NCBI GenBank assembly: GCA_029934555.1
Contig: JAOZMA010000113.1
Coordinates: forward strand, 1-6,918
Reading direction: 5' to 3'
Origin: Acidimicrobiia bacterium
Lineage (GTDB): Bacteria; Actinomycetota; Acidimicrobiia; Spongiisociales; UBA5794
Length of the DNA stretch: 6,918 bases
Part shown: one piece after another, positions 1 through 5,788 of the stretch
Position numbering within the stretch: the stretch's first letter is position 1
Layout: the number at the start of each line of letters is the position of its first letter
The notes under the pieces: generated by a model
What the model was told of the DNA's origin: nothing
The model's database searches: none
Seen by the model: only the letters and a program-made list of their open reading frames with translations
Position numbers and translations under genes: made by a program

Positions 1-65
1 TCTACAGCGAAACAGACGCCGCTGAACGGCTTGAGGCCTTGCTGAGTGGAGAGGAACCCACCTGA
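1..65 (+). CDS. scpA: Segregation and condensation protein A, C-terminal end only
   Basis: An open frame from base 3 to the TGA at 63-65 encodes about 20 residues, YSETDAAERLEALLSGEEPT. The peptide is too short to identify by itself. It is called ScpA because the next gene, overlapping by one base (TGATG), is clearly scpB, and scpA-scpB is the near-universal order. In the family, ScpA is the kleisin that bridges the SMC heads and binds an ScpB dimer in chromosome condensation. The helical, acidic end followed by a short polar tail is compatible with the winged-helix C-terminus of ScpA. The 5' part lies outside the window. Confidence 0.7.
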   Translation, partial: YSETDAAERLEALLSGEEPT

Positions 66-643
66 TGGAGATTCGAAGCGCTCTTGAAGCGATTCTGTTC
101 GTGGCTGAGACGCCGATCACCGCGAGAGAGCTCGCCGAAGTGGTCGAGGCTCCGCTGGCCGAGGTGGAATCGACGCTCGAAGATATAGAACGGGAGCTGA
201 GCGATCGACAGGGTGGCTTCGTACTGCGCCCGGTCGGTGGGGGATGGCGCATGTATACAGCTCCCGAGATGCTCCCGTATGTTGAGCGTTTCGCAGCATC
301 GGAGCGTGCAACGAGACTCTCGAACGCTGCGCTCGAGACGCTCGCGGTCGTTGCATACAAACAGCCCGTGTCACGCGGACAGATCGCCGAGGTGCGGGGT
401 GTCGACTCGGAGCGCGCGCTGCACACGCTCGAACGAAGGGGCCTCGTTCGAGAGATCGGCACGGCCCCCGGACCGGGCCAGGCGCTTCTCTACGGCACAA
501 CCGAACTGTTCCTCGAGAAGCTCGGGGTGAACAGCCCCCAGGATCTGCCGCCGCTCGCCGACCATGTGCCACCGGCAGAGATCGTCGAGACGCTCGAGCG
601 GCCCTTCCGACCGGAGGGATCATCGAACGACTCCAGAAGCTGA
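65..643 (+). CDS. scpB: Segregation and condensation protein B (SMC-ScpAB complex)
   Basis: This encodes a 192-residue protein of usual ScpB length. ScpB forms a dimer of tandem winged-helix domains that binds the kleisin ScpA and regulates the SMC condensin on the nucleoid. The first winged helix covers roughly residues 1-75 and opens with the family hallmark LEAILFVAETPIT; GGGWRMYT follows. The second, about 80-155, carries the strongest signature, LSNAALETLAVVAYKQPVSR, then IAEVRGVDS, LLYGTT and FLEKLGV, and ends in DLPPL. The last 25 or so residues are a polar, probably disordered tail. ATG 65 overlaps the scpA stop by one base, with GGAGAGGA at 48-55 as ribosome binding site inside scpA. 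The 3' end overlaps the S4 domain of the next gene, so the polar tail shares DNA with that start. Confidence 0.95.
   Translation: MEIRSALEAILFVAETPITARELAEVVEAPLAEVESTLEDIERELSDRQGGFVLRPVGGGWRMYTAPEMLPYVERFAASERATRLSNAALETLAVVAYKQPVSRGQIAEVRGVDSERALHTLERRGLVREIGTAPGPGQALLYGTTELFLEKLGVNSPQDLPPLADHVPPAEIVETLERPFRPEGSSNDSRS
613..618 (+). promoter_or_regulatory. Shine-Dalgarno sequence (GGAGGG) for the rluB-like gene, before an ATC start candidate
   Basis: GGAGGG lies inside the last codons of scpB. It sits immediately 5' of ATC ATC GAA CGA CTC CAG in the rluB frame, where family homology begins. Spacing to the second ATC (622) is about 3-4 nt, which is short but usable. There is no ATG, GTG or TTG in this frame near the site, so this box is the main local support for a non-canonical start. 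Confidence 0.5.
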
Positions 644-1362
644 TCGGCCGGTCCGGGTACGTCTCGCGCCGCCACGCCGAAGTTCTCGTGGCAAACGGTC
701 GGGTCACGGTAGATGGTGAACCCGCCCACCTCGGTCAGAAGGTCGATCCTGCAACCGCTCGTGTCGAGATCGATGGCGTGCCGCTGCCGATCGCTCCGGA
801 TCTGGCCTACTACGCCGTCTACAAGCCGGTCGGGACGGTGAGCACCGCGGATGATCCGCAGGGAAGGCCGACGGTCGTTGACCTGGTTCCGGATGGTCCA
901 CGGGTATATCCGGCAGGGCGTCTCGACGCAGACTCCGAAGGCCTGATGGTGCTCACCAATGACGGCGACCTCACCCTTCGCATCACCCACCCACGTTTCG
1001 GTGTGCACAAGACCTATGTCGTTCTCGTCACGGGTGTCGTGGAAGCCGCCACGATCCGACGGCTGACAAACGGCGTCGAGCTCGACGACGGTCCTGCGGC
1101 CGCCGTGTCCGCACGCATCGTTGACCGGTCGAACGACACGTCGCTGGTCGAGATCACCATGGGGGAGGGTCGGAAGCGGATCGTTCGTCGCATGTTCGAC
1201 GCGGTCGATCACCCGGTCCGGCGACTGGTCCGGACGTCGATCGGCCCGCTGCGGGACACGTCGCTCTCACCGGGCCAGTGCCGCCCACTGTCGATCGACG
1301 AGGTCCGTGCGTTGTACCAAGCAGGGGAGGAGGTGCCGAATGGAGGACGCCAGGAGGATTGA
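622..1362 (+). CDS. rluB: rRNA pseudouridine synthase, RluB/RsuA family, probable ATC start
   Basis: This family converts a specific rRNA uridine to pseudouridine; RluB acts on 23S U2605 and RsuA on 16S U516, and the sequence alone does not settle which. An N-terminal S4 RNA-binding domain, ERLQKLIGRSGYVSRRHAE then NGRVTVDG, covers about residues 2-48. The catalytic domain has YAVYKPVGTVST and the hallmark GRLDADSEGLMVLTNDGDL, whose Asp102 (counted from ATC 622) is the expected nucleophile. It continues with THPRFGVHKTYVV and EGRKRIVRRMF. At 246 residues the length is normal. The first conventional start, GTG 688, would delete the first half of the S4 domain. From the in-frame stop at 283-285 to 688 I find no ATG, GTG or TTG. 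I therefore place the start at ATC 622 after GGAGGG (ATC 619 and CTG 640 are alternatives). The gene overlaps scpB by about 22 bp and aroA by 23 bp. Product is sure; start is not. Confidence 0.88.
   Translation: MERLQKLIGRSGYVSRRHAEVLVANGRVTVDGEPAHLGQKVDPATARVEIDGVPLPIAPDLAYYAVYKPVGTVSTADDPQGRPTVVDLVPDGPRVYPAGRLDADSEGLMVLTNDGDLTLRITHPRFGVHKTYVVLVTGVVEAATIRRLTNGVELDDGPAAAVSARIVDRSNDTSLVEITMGEGRKRIVRRMFDAVDHPVRRLVRTSIGPLRDTSLSPGQCRPLSIDEVRALYQAGEEVPNGGRQED
1324..1333 (+). promoter_or_regulatory. Strong Shine-Dalgarno deciding the aroA start
   Basis: The purine run GGGGAGGAGG within the end of the rluB-like gene lies 6 nt before ATG 1340. It fixes the aroA start there. The frame is open further upstream, from about 1121, but that extension is an out-of-frame reading of the rluB-like gene with no EPSP synthase similarity. 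Confidence 0.75.
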
Positions 1363-2614
1363 ACCGGCCGGGGGAGTGTTCCGTACCGGTGTGAGGATCC
1401 CGGGAGACAAATCGATGTCGCACCGCGCGTTGGTGTTCGCTTCCCTTGCTGAGGGGGACAGCGAGATCACGGGTCTTGCTCCGGGACAGGATGTCGCTTC
1501 GACGGCACTCGCGCTGCAGAACCTCGGTATGAAGAGAACAGGTAACCGGTTTTCGCCACCACACATCATGACAGAGCCCGAGGGTCCGATCGACTGTGGG
1601 AATTCCGGGACGACGATGCGTCTGCTTGCCGGAAGCCTCGCCGGAACCCCGTTCCGAGTCTCGCTAACGGGGGATGCGTCGTTGGTCTCGCGTCCGATGG
1701 GAAGGCTCATTGCACCGCTCGGTGCACTCGGGGTCGAGGTCGAAACGCAGCCTGACGGCACCGGACCCATAACGACCGGTGGTGCGCAGATCCATGGCGC
1801 CGACGTCAGCATCGGTGTCGCATCCGCACAGGTTCGTACCGCATTCGAGCTTGCTGCGATCCAGGCAGACGGCCCGTCATCGATCGACAGTCCCGCCGGA
1901 TACAGGGATCACACGGAACGCTGGCTCGAGAGCTTCGGGCTTGGCGAGGCTGACGATGGAACGAAGATGGAGATCTTCCCCGGCCGGATCCCGGGTGCTC
2001 GCTACGACATCCCGGGAGATCCGTCGAGCGCCGCGTACCTCTGGGCGAGCGCAGCTCTGGTCGAAGGTGCACACATCGTCACGCCGGGGATCTCACTCAA
2101 TCCCGGGCGCCTCGGCTTCCTGACCATCCTCGAGCGCATGGGGGCAACGGTGCAAGGTGAAGTGACGGGGTCGATACACGGTGACGCGGTCGGGACCGTT
2201 GAGATCACCGGTGGCTCTCTTCAAGCCGTTGAAGTGTTCGGAGACACTGTGGCCGCCGCCATCGATGAGCTTCCGCTGGTTGCTGTTCTCGCTGCGTATG
2301 CCGAAGGAGTCACGATCGTTCGTGAGGCTTCCGAGCTGCGAGCGAAAGAGAGCGACCGCATTGCAAGCACGACGGCGATGATCCGCGCTCTCGGCGGGGG
2401 AGCCGAAGCGACAGAGGACGGGTTCGCAGTCATCGGCACCGGCTTCCTGGATGGGGGCACAGTCGATGCGGTGGGCGACCATCGCATCGCGATGGCCGCT
2501 GCCATCGCCGCCACTGCTGCGGATTCCCAGGTAACGATCCTCGGGGCATCCGCAGCGAACGTATCCTGGCCGTCGTTCTACAAGACTCTGGAGGCAGTGT
2601 GGTCATCGCAGTAG
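1340..2614 (+). CDS. aroA: 3-phosphoshikimate 1-carboxyvinyltransferase (EPSP synthase)
   Basis: AroA transfers the enolpyruvyl group of phosphoenolpyruvate to shikimate 3-phosphate, the sixth step of the cytosolic shikimate pathway. The 424-residue protein has the two-domain family layout and its motifs in order: PGDKSMSHRAL (Lys24, Ser25, Arg29), CGNSGTTMR (Gly90, Arg94), GDASLVSRPMGRL (Arg118), SAQ (162-164), YRDHTE, DPSSAAYL, IDELPL (catalytic Asp309), LRAKESDR (Lys336, Glu337, Arg340) and GDHRIAM (Arg382). GDKS, SAQ and RDHTE resemble the Bacillus/CP4 (class II) branch rather than the E. coli type. However, SAQVR has Arg where class II usually has Lys, and NPGR replaces NPTR. Gly90 lies where CP4 carries the Ala linked to glyphosate tolerance, so tolerance by that route is not indicated. 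The start follows a strong ribosome binding site. The gene overlaps its neighbours by 23 and 16 bp, so coupled translation is likely. Confidence 0.96.
   Translation: MEDARRIEPAGGVFRTGVRIPGDKSMSHRALVFASLAEGDSEITGLAPGQDVASTALALQNLGMKRTGNRFSPPHIMTEPEGPIDCGNSGTTMRLLAGSLAGTPFRVSLTGDASLVSRPMGRLIAPLGALGVEVETQPDGTGPITTGGAQIHGADVSIGVASAQVRTAFELAAIQADGPSSIDSPAGYRDHTERWLESFGLGEADDGTKMEIFPGRIPGARYDIPGDPSSAAYLWASAALVEGAHIVTPGISLNPGRLGFLTILERMGATVQGEVTGSIHGDAVGTVEITGGSLQAVEVFGDTVAAAIDELPLVAVLAAYAEGVTIVREASELRAKESDRIASTTAMIRALGGGAEATEDGFAVIGTGFLDGGTVDAVGDHRIAMAAAIAATAADSQVTILGASAANVSWPSFYKTLEAVWSSQ
2590..2594 (+). promoter_or_regulatory. Shine-Dalgarno for the cmk GTG start
   Basis: GGAGG lies 4 nt before GTG 2599, inside the last codons of aroA. 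It supports GTG 2599, which puts MVIAVDGPGGVGKST at the N-terminus exactly where cytidylate kinases begin. No ATG is available nearby in that frame. Confidence 0.6.
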
Positions 2615-3273
2615 ACGGACCGGGAGGCGTCGGAAAGTCGACGGTTGCGAACCGGGTCGCAGAGGCCGTTGGACTTCCTCATCTCGACACAGGATCAACC
2701 TATCGGGCCGCCGGCCTGGTGGCGCTTCGAAGCGGAACTCCCCTCGACGACGGCACGGCGGTGCTAGCGGCCATCGAATCCGTGGACATCCAGATCGTCG
2801 AAGGAACCGTGACCATCGATGGCGTCGACGTCACACAGGCCCTTCGCACCGACGAGGTGACCAAGGCTTCGAGCGCCGTGGCAATCCATCCCGATGTCCG
2901 CTCCCGCATCGTTGCCCTGCAGCGATCGTGGGTCGAGGATCACGGTGGATCGGCGGTAGTCGAAGGCAGAGATATCGGGACGGTCGTCTTCCCGGATGCG
3001 CCGGTGAAGATCTACCTGACAGCCAGGCCGGAGGTTCGCGCCGCACGACGTTCCGGTGACGCCGAGGCCGGTAACAAGTCCACGGAGCAGATCGCCGCCG
3101 AGTTGGCAGCCAGAGACCACACAGACTCCAGCCGCAAAGCCTCCCCGCTCCGTCCAGCGGACGACGCCGATATCATCGATACGAGTGATCTGAGTATCGA
3201 CGAGGTGGTGAGAGTCGTGCTGGAACTGGTAGAGGTGACAGGGGACAGGCGACAGGCGACAGGCAGCAGCTGA
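2599..3273 (+). CDS. cmk: Cytidylate kinase (CMP/dCMP kinase)
   Basis: Cmk phosphorylates CMP and dCMP with ATP in the cytosol, recycling pyrimidine nucleotides for RNA, DNA and phospholipid synthesis. The 224 residues begin with the P-loop GPGGVGKST (7-15), then HLDTGSTYRA (the family usually has LDTGAMYRA), EGRDIGTVVFPDA, KIYLTARPEVRAARR, and the lid and base-binding segment RDHTDSSRKASPLRPADDADIIDTSDLSIDEVV. Homology ends around LVLELVE-type sequence. The last dozen residues, TGDRRQATGSS, come from a 7-bp DNA tandem repeat and look like an appended tail without function. GTG 2599 overlaps aroA by 16 bp and follows GGAGG, so it is probably translated from the same message. In many actinobacteria der comes next; here ispH and the DUF512 gene lie between them. 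This is the last gene of the operon, facing ispH tail to tail. Confidence 0.95.
   Translation: MVIAVDGPGGVGKSTVANRVAEAVGLPHLDTGSTYRAAGLVALRSGTPLDDGTAVLAAIESVDIQIVEGTVTIDGVDVTQALRTDEVTKASSAVAIHPDVRSRIVALQRSWVEDHGGSAVVEGRDIGTVVFPDAPVKIYLTARPEVRAARRSGDAEAGNKSTEQIAAELAARDHTDSSRKASPLRPADDADIIDTSDLSIDEVVRVVLELVEVTGDRRQATGSS
3237..3264 (+). repeat. Four tandem copies of a 7-mer (GACAGGG then GACAGGC x3)
   Basis: The four units lie at 3237-3243, 3244-3250, 3251-3257 and 3258-3264. The last three are identical and the first differs in one base. The unit is not a multiple of three, so the cmk reading frame cycles through it and yields the tail TGDRRQATG. It covers the very end of cmk, past the conserved protein. 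Confidence 0.9.
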
Positions 3274-3297
3274 TCTACTGCTCTACTGCTCTACTGG
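3274..3297 (+). repeat. Three tandem copies of an 8-mer (TCTACTGC x2, TCTACTGG)
   Basis: The units lie at 3274-3281, 3282-3289 and 3290-3297; the last differs in its final base. The array starts directly after the cmk TGA and almost fills the 29-bp gap to the ispH stop codon at 3303-3305. Its sequence is unrelated to the adjacent 7-mer array. The short inverted match AGCAG (3265-3269) with CTGCT (3278-3282) is weak. I see no stem followed by a T run, so I do not call a terminator at this convergent junction. Confidence 0.9.
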
Positions 3298-3302
3298 TCA
3301 CT

Positions 3303-4349
3303 TCACACCCCGAGCAACGCGAGCGCCTCACTTGCATCCCAGCCGCGGTCGTCTTCGATCGGGCCGTGGGCACCGGGGTTCGGGGCGGCGAACGCTCCTT
3401 CCACGAGCGCTTGCACCGTCTTGACAAAGGTTCGGAGGCGCGGAGGGAGAGGGAAGTACTCGTCTTCGTCGGTAACGCGAACGATCTGAACATCGCCTCC
3501 GGGTGCCACGGCTTCGATGACCGCACGGACGCGCTGGTCCGGCGCCGATGCGCCGGCCGTGACCCCCACCAGGTCGTCATCTTCGAACCACGAAGGATCG
3601 ACGTCATCTGGTCCGTCAACCCGATAGGCACGAACCCCGGCCATCCGTGCGACCCGGACGAGCGCCTGGGTATTGGACGAATTCTCGGAGCCAACAACGA
3701 GGATGACCGAGGCCAGTTCAGCGAGGCGCAGGATCGCGGTCTGCCGGTTGGTGGTGGCGTAGCAGAGATCGCTCTTCCTCGCCGTTTCCAGCCCTGGGAA
3801 CCGTTCGTCGGCATCGGCAAGAACGCCCTCCCACTCGTATAGACCCAGCGTGGTCTGAGCGAGGAGGGCGACCTTTTTGGGGTCGCCCGGGTCGAAGGAG
3901 CCGAGCCCGTCGACGGGATCGATCAGTGTGGCTGCTCCTGGAGCTTCGGCGATCGCGCCGATCGCCTCGTCGTGTCCCTCATGACCCACGTAGATGATGT
4001 CGTAGCCGCGATCGGACATGCGGCGCATCTCGTGATGAACCTTTGTCACCAGCGGGCATACGGCGTCGATCATGACGGCTGCACGGTCCTCCGCCGCTGC
4101 GACGACGTCTGGTGCCGAGCCGTGGGCAGACAGCATGACCGGCCGGCCGACGGGAACGTCGGCAACATCGTTCACGAATATCACGCCCGCGCGCTCGAAT
4201 GCGTCAACGACGGCGGCGTTGTGAACGATCTCGTGGTAGCAGTAGACCGGTGGCTCGAACGTCTGGACCATCCACGTCAGCGCTTTGATCGCCATCTCAA
4301 CGCCGGCGCAGAAGCCGCGGGGCTCGGCAAGCAGTACCTGTGGGCTCAT
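3303..4349 (-). CDS. ispH: 4-hydroxy-3-methylbut-2-enyl diphosphate reductase (IspH/LytB)
   Basis: IspH is a cytosolic iron-sulfur enzyme that reduces HMBPP to IPP and DMAPP, the last step of the MEP isoprenoid pathway. With the start at 4349 the protein has 348 residues. Its three cluster cysteines are in place: Cys14 in PRGFCAGVEMAI, Cys98 in DAVCPLVTKVH and Cys196 in DLCYATTNRQ. The diphosphate-binding histidines are His43 (EIVHN), His76 (LSAHG) and His126 in GHEGHDEAIG, with the proton-relay Glu128 two residues on; QTTL, VVGSENSSNTQ and VTAGASAPD follow. The frame opens at 4397, with further ATGs at 4361 and 4349. I chose 4349 because MSPQVLLAEPRGF matches the usual family N-terminus and because TATGCT lies 7 nt before it with no ribosome binding site, as in a leaderless gene. 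It converges with cmk and diverges from the DUF512 gene, so it is probably monocistronic. Confidence 0.96.
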   Translation of the reverse strand: MSPQVLLAEPRGFCAGVEMAIKALTWMVQTFEPPVYCYHEIVHNAAVVDAFERAGVIFVNDVADVPVGRPVMLSAHGSAPDVVAAAEDRAAVMIDAVCPLVTKVHHEMRRMSDRGYDIIYVGHEGHDEAIGAIAEAPGAATLIDPVDGLGSFDPGDPKKVALLAQTTLGLYEWEGVLADADERFPGLETARKSDLCYATTNRQTAILRLAELASVILVVGSENSSNTQALVRVARMAGVRAYRVDGPDDVDPSWFEDDDLVGVTAGASAPDQRVRAVIEAVAPGGDVQIVRVTDEDEYFPLPPRLRTFVKTVQALVEGAFAAPNPGAHGPIEDDRGWDASEALALLGV

Positions 4350-4356
4350 CGGATCG

Positions 4357-4362
4357 AGCATA
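4357..4362 (-). promoter_or_regulatory. Putative -10 box TATGCT of ispH (leaderless arrangement)
   Basis: On the minus strand TATGCT is followed by 7 nt (CGATCCG) and then ATG 4349. This is the TANNNT form and spacing expected when transcription begins at the start codon. No purine-rich ribosome binding site precedes that ATG. I see no good -35 hexamer 16-18 bp upstream. The ATG at 4361 lies within the box itself, which argues against its use. Confidence 0.45.
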
Positions 4363-4391
4363 GAGGGCGTCGGGTCTGGAGATCGGACGGG

Positions 4392-4397
4392 TACCAT
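4392..4397 (+). promoter_or_regulatory. Putative -10 box TACCAT of the DUF512-der unit (leaderless arrangement)
   Basis: TACCAT is followed by 8 nt (CGGCGGCG) and then ATG 4406. It fits TANNNT with transcription starting at or just before the start codon. No AGGAG-like site lies upstream of the ATG. The -35 region is not recognisable. The box lies back to back with the ispH box about 30 bp away. Confidence 0.4.
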
Positions 4398-4405
4398 CGG
4401 CGGCG

Positions 4406-5788
4406 ATGTCCAATCCCACTGTTATCGAGATCGTCGGCGACAGCCCGGCCGCTGAGGCGGGGTTGTCGATCGGTGATGAACTCATCGCCATCAATGGGGT
4501 CGTCCCTTCCGATGTCATCGAGTATCAGCAACTCGTGGATGACGCGGATCCGGAGATCACGATCCGGGATGAGGGCGGAGATCGGATCGTTTCTCTCGAC
4601 AAGATCGCCGGTGAACCCCTCGGAATCAGGCTCTCGTCATCGATCTTCGATCGCGTTCAGACGTGTGACAACCACTGCGAGTTCTGCTTCATCTACCAAC
4701 TGCCTCCTGGGATGCGTGAATCGCTCTACCTCAAGGACGACGACTATCGACTGTCGTTCCTGTACGGGAACTTCACGACGTTGACACGTTTCACAGAACT
4801 CGATCTCGCTCGTGTGGTGGAAGAGCGCCTCGGACCGCTCTACGTCTCGATTCACGCCACCGACCCGGAAGTTCGGACGCGGATGCTTCGCAATCCCCGC
4901 GGGGCGACGTCCCTGCGGTGGCTCAGGGCTCTCCTGGACCACGACGTCACCGTGCATGGACAGATCGTTCTCTGCCCAGGGATCAACGATGGTGATGCCC
5001 TCGACAGGACGGCGGCAGAGATCTTGGCGAGATACTCCGGACTGGCGTCCGTGGGGATCGTGCCACTTGGCCTCTCCCGCTACAACACGGAGGAGAATCT
5101 CCGTGTCCACACCCGCGATGAGGCCGCTGCCGATCTGGACACCATCCACTTCTGGCAGGATGAGGCGATGCGTCGGATCGGGAGACGGATGTTCTTCGCG
5201 TCAGATGAGCTGTACATGGTTGCGGGCCGTGAGGTCCCACCGCGCGACGCTTACGAAGACTTCCCGCAGCACGAGAATGGCATCGGCATGGTTCGAACGT
5301 TCGCCGATGAGGTCACAGACCTGATGGATGGGGGAGAGGCCCCCTCTCCTCTGGTCACCGGCGAGTGGCGGGCCATTCCCTCAGCACCGAGCGAGGGCTA
5401 TCGCGCAGCACGCCACACAGGGTCCGATCCCGAAGCGCTTGACGGCCCCGTCGGGATTCTCACCGGACCGTACGGCGTGACAGCCCTTCAACCGCTCCTG
5501 CCACAGCTCGAACGGCTCAGCGGCCGATCGCTGAGGCTCATCGAGGTGGAGAACCGCTTCTTCGGCGGCAACACAGCGGTCGCCGGCCTCATGGTCGGAT
5601 CCGATCTGCGGCACACCATCGAACGAGACACCGAGCCCGTTGCACGCTATCTCCTCCCAGACGTCGCACTCTCAGGAGATGTCTTCCTCGACGACACGTC
5701 GCTCGAAGACCTTCGGGATGCAACCCCGATACCAATCATCGTCACCCCGGCAACCGGCTGGGGCCTCATCGAAGGAGCAGCGGCATGA
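4406..5788 (+). CDS. DUF512 family protein: PDZ-like domain plus radical-SAM-like Fe-S domain, function unknown
   Basis: This 460-residue protein is recognisable as the DUF512 family (relatives are annotated as putative Fe-S oxidoreductases), whose reaction is not known to me. Residues 4-64 resemble a PDZ domain: VIEIVGDSPAAEAGLSIGDE, then IAINGVVPSDVIEYQ. A CxxxCxxC cluster motif follows in TCDNHCEFCFIYQLP (Cys87, 91, 94), as expected for a radical-SAM 4Fe-4S site. Next come the family signatures GMRESLYLKDDDYRLSFLYG, NFTTLT, YVSIHATDPEVR and RNPRG, the barrel segment HGQIVLCPGINDG and VGIVPLGLSRY. The DUF512 part, roughly 215-460, has ENGIGMVRTF, the ENRFFGG-VAGLMVGSDL block and the end motif GDVFLDDTSLEDL. 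No signal peptide or membrane helix is seen. It overlaps der by ATGA, so the two are surely cotranslated; as I recall, the same pairing occurs in Clostridia, which hints at a role near ribosome assembly or RNA, but this is inference. Confidence 0.9.
   Translation: MSNPTVIEIVGDSPAAEAGLSIGDELIAINGVVPSDVIEYQQLVDDADPEITIRDEGGDRIVSLDKIAGEPLGIRLSSSIFDRVQTCDNHCEFCFIYQLPPGMRESLYLKDDDYRLSFLYGNFTTLTRFTELDLARVVEERLGPLYVSIHATDPEVRTRMLRNPRGATSLRWLRALLDHDVTVHGQIVLCPGINDGDALDRTAAEILARYSGLASVGIVPLGLSRYNTEENLRVHTRDEAAADLDTIHFWQDEAMRRIGRRMFFASDELYMVAGREVPPRDAYEDFPQHENGIGMVRTFADEVTDLMDGGEAPSPLVTGEWRAIPSAPSEGYRAARHTGSDPEALDGPVGILTGPYGVTALQPLLPQLERLSGRSLRLIEVENRFFGGNTAVAGLMVGSDLRHTIERDTEPVARYLLPDVALSGDVFLDDTSLEDLRDATPIPIIVTPATGWGLIEGAAA
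5330..5352 (+). other. GC-rich perfect inverted repeat inside the DUF512 gene
   Basis: GGAGAGG (5333-5339) pairs with CCTCTCC (5343-5349) across a 3-nt CCC loop. G-U, G-C and G-U pairs at 5332/5350, 5331/5351 and 5330/5352 extend the stem to 10 bp. It falls in a variable stretch of the protein (GGEAPSPLV), between the radical-SAM and DUF512 blocks. No T run follows, so it is not an intrinsic terminator. It could be a pause site or chance. Confidence 0.5.
5772..5777 (+). promoter_or_regulatory. Shine-Dalgarno AAGGAG for der
   Basis: AAGGAG within the last codons of the DUF512 gene lies 7 nt before ATG 5785. It supports that start and translation of der from the shared message. Confidence 0.65.

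Noticed and set aside
598..643. Programmed -1 frameshift making a ScpB-RluB fusion
   Set aside because: No canonical slippery heptamer is visible before the overlap and ScpB ends at its normal length; a separate start is simpler.
490..1212. 240-codon minus-strand frame opposite scpB and the rluB-like gene
   Set aside because: It lies antisense to two well-conserved proteins and its translation matches no family I know; GC-rich codon use explains the openness.
1121..1339. N-terminal extension of the aroA frame by 73 codons
   Set aside because: It overlaps the conserved end of the rluB-like gene in another frame, its sequence is Arg/Ser-rich shadow translation, and a strong ribosome binding site points to ATG 1340.
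3229..3301. Intrinsic terminator between cmk and ispH
   Set aside because: Only short matches such as GTAGAG/CTCTAC and AGCAG/CTGCT are present, with repeat-driven alternatives and no T run; the evidence is too weak for a call.
4350..4397. Longer IspH N-terminus starting at ATG 4397 or 4361
   Set aside because: The extra residues are not typical of the family, no ribosome binding site precedes them, and 4397 would leave only 8 bp to the divergent start. ATG 4349 fits both homology and the TATGCT spacing.
3972..4784. 270-codon plus-strand frame across the start of ispH and the DUF512 gene
   Set aside because: It runs antisense to the conserved N-terminal half of IspH and out of frame with the DUF512 gene; it would also overrun the divergent promoter region.
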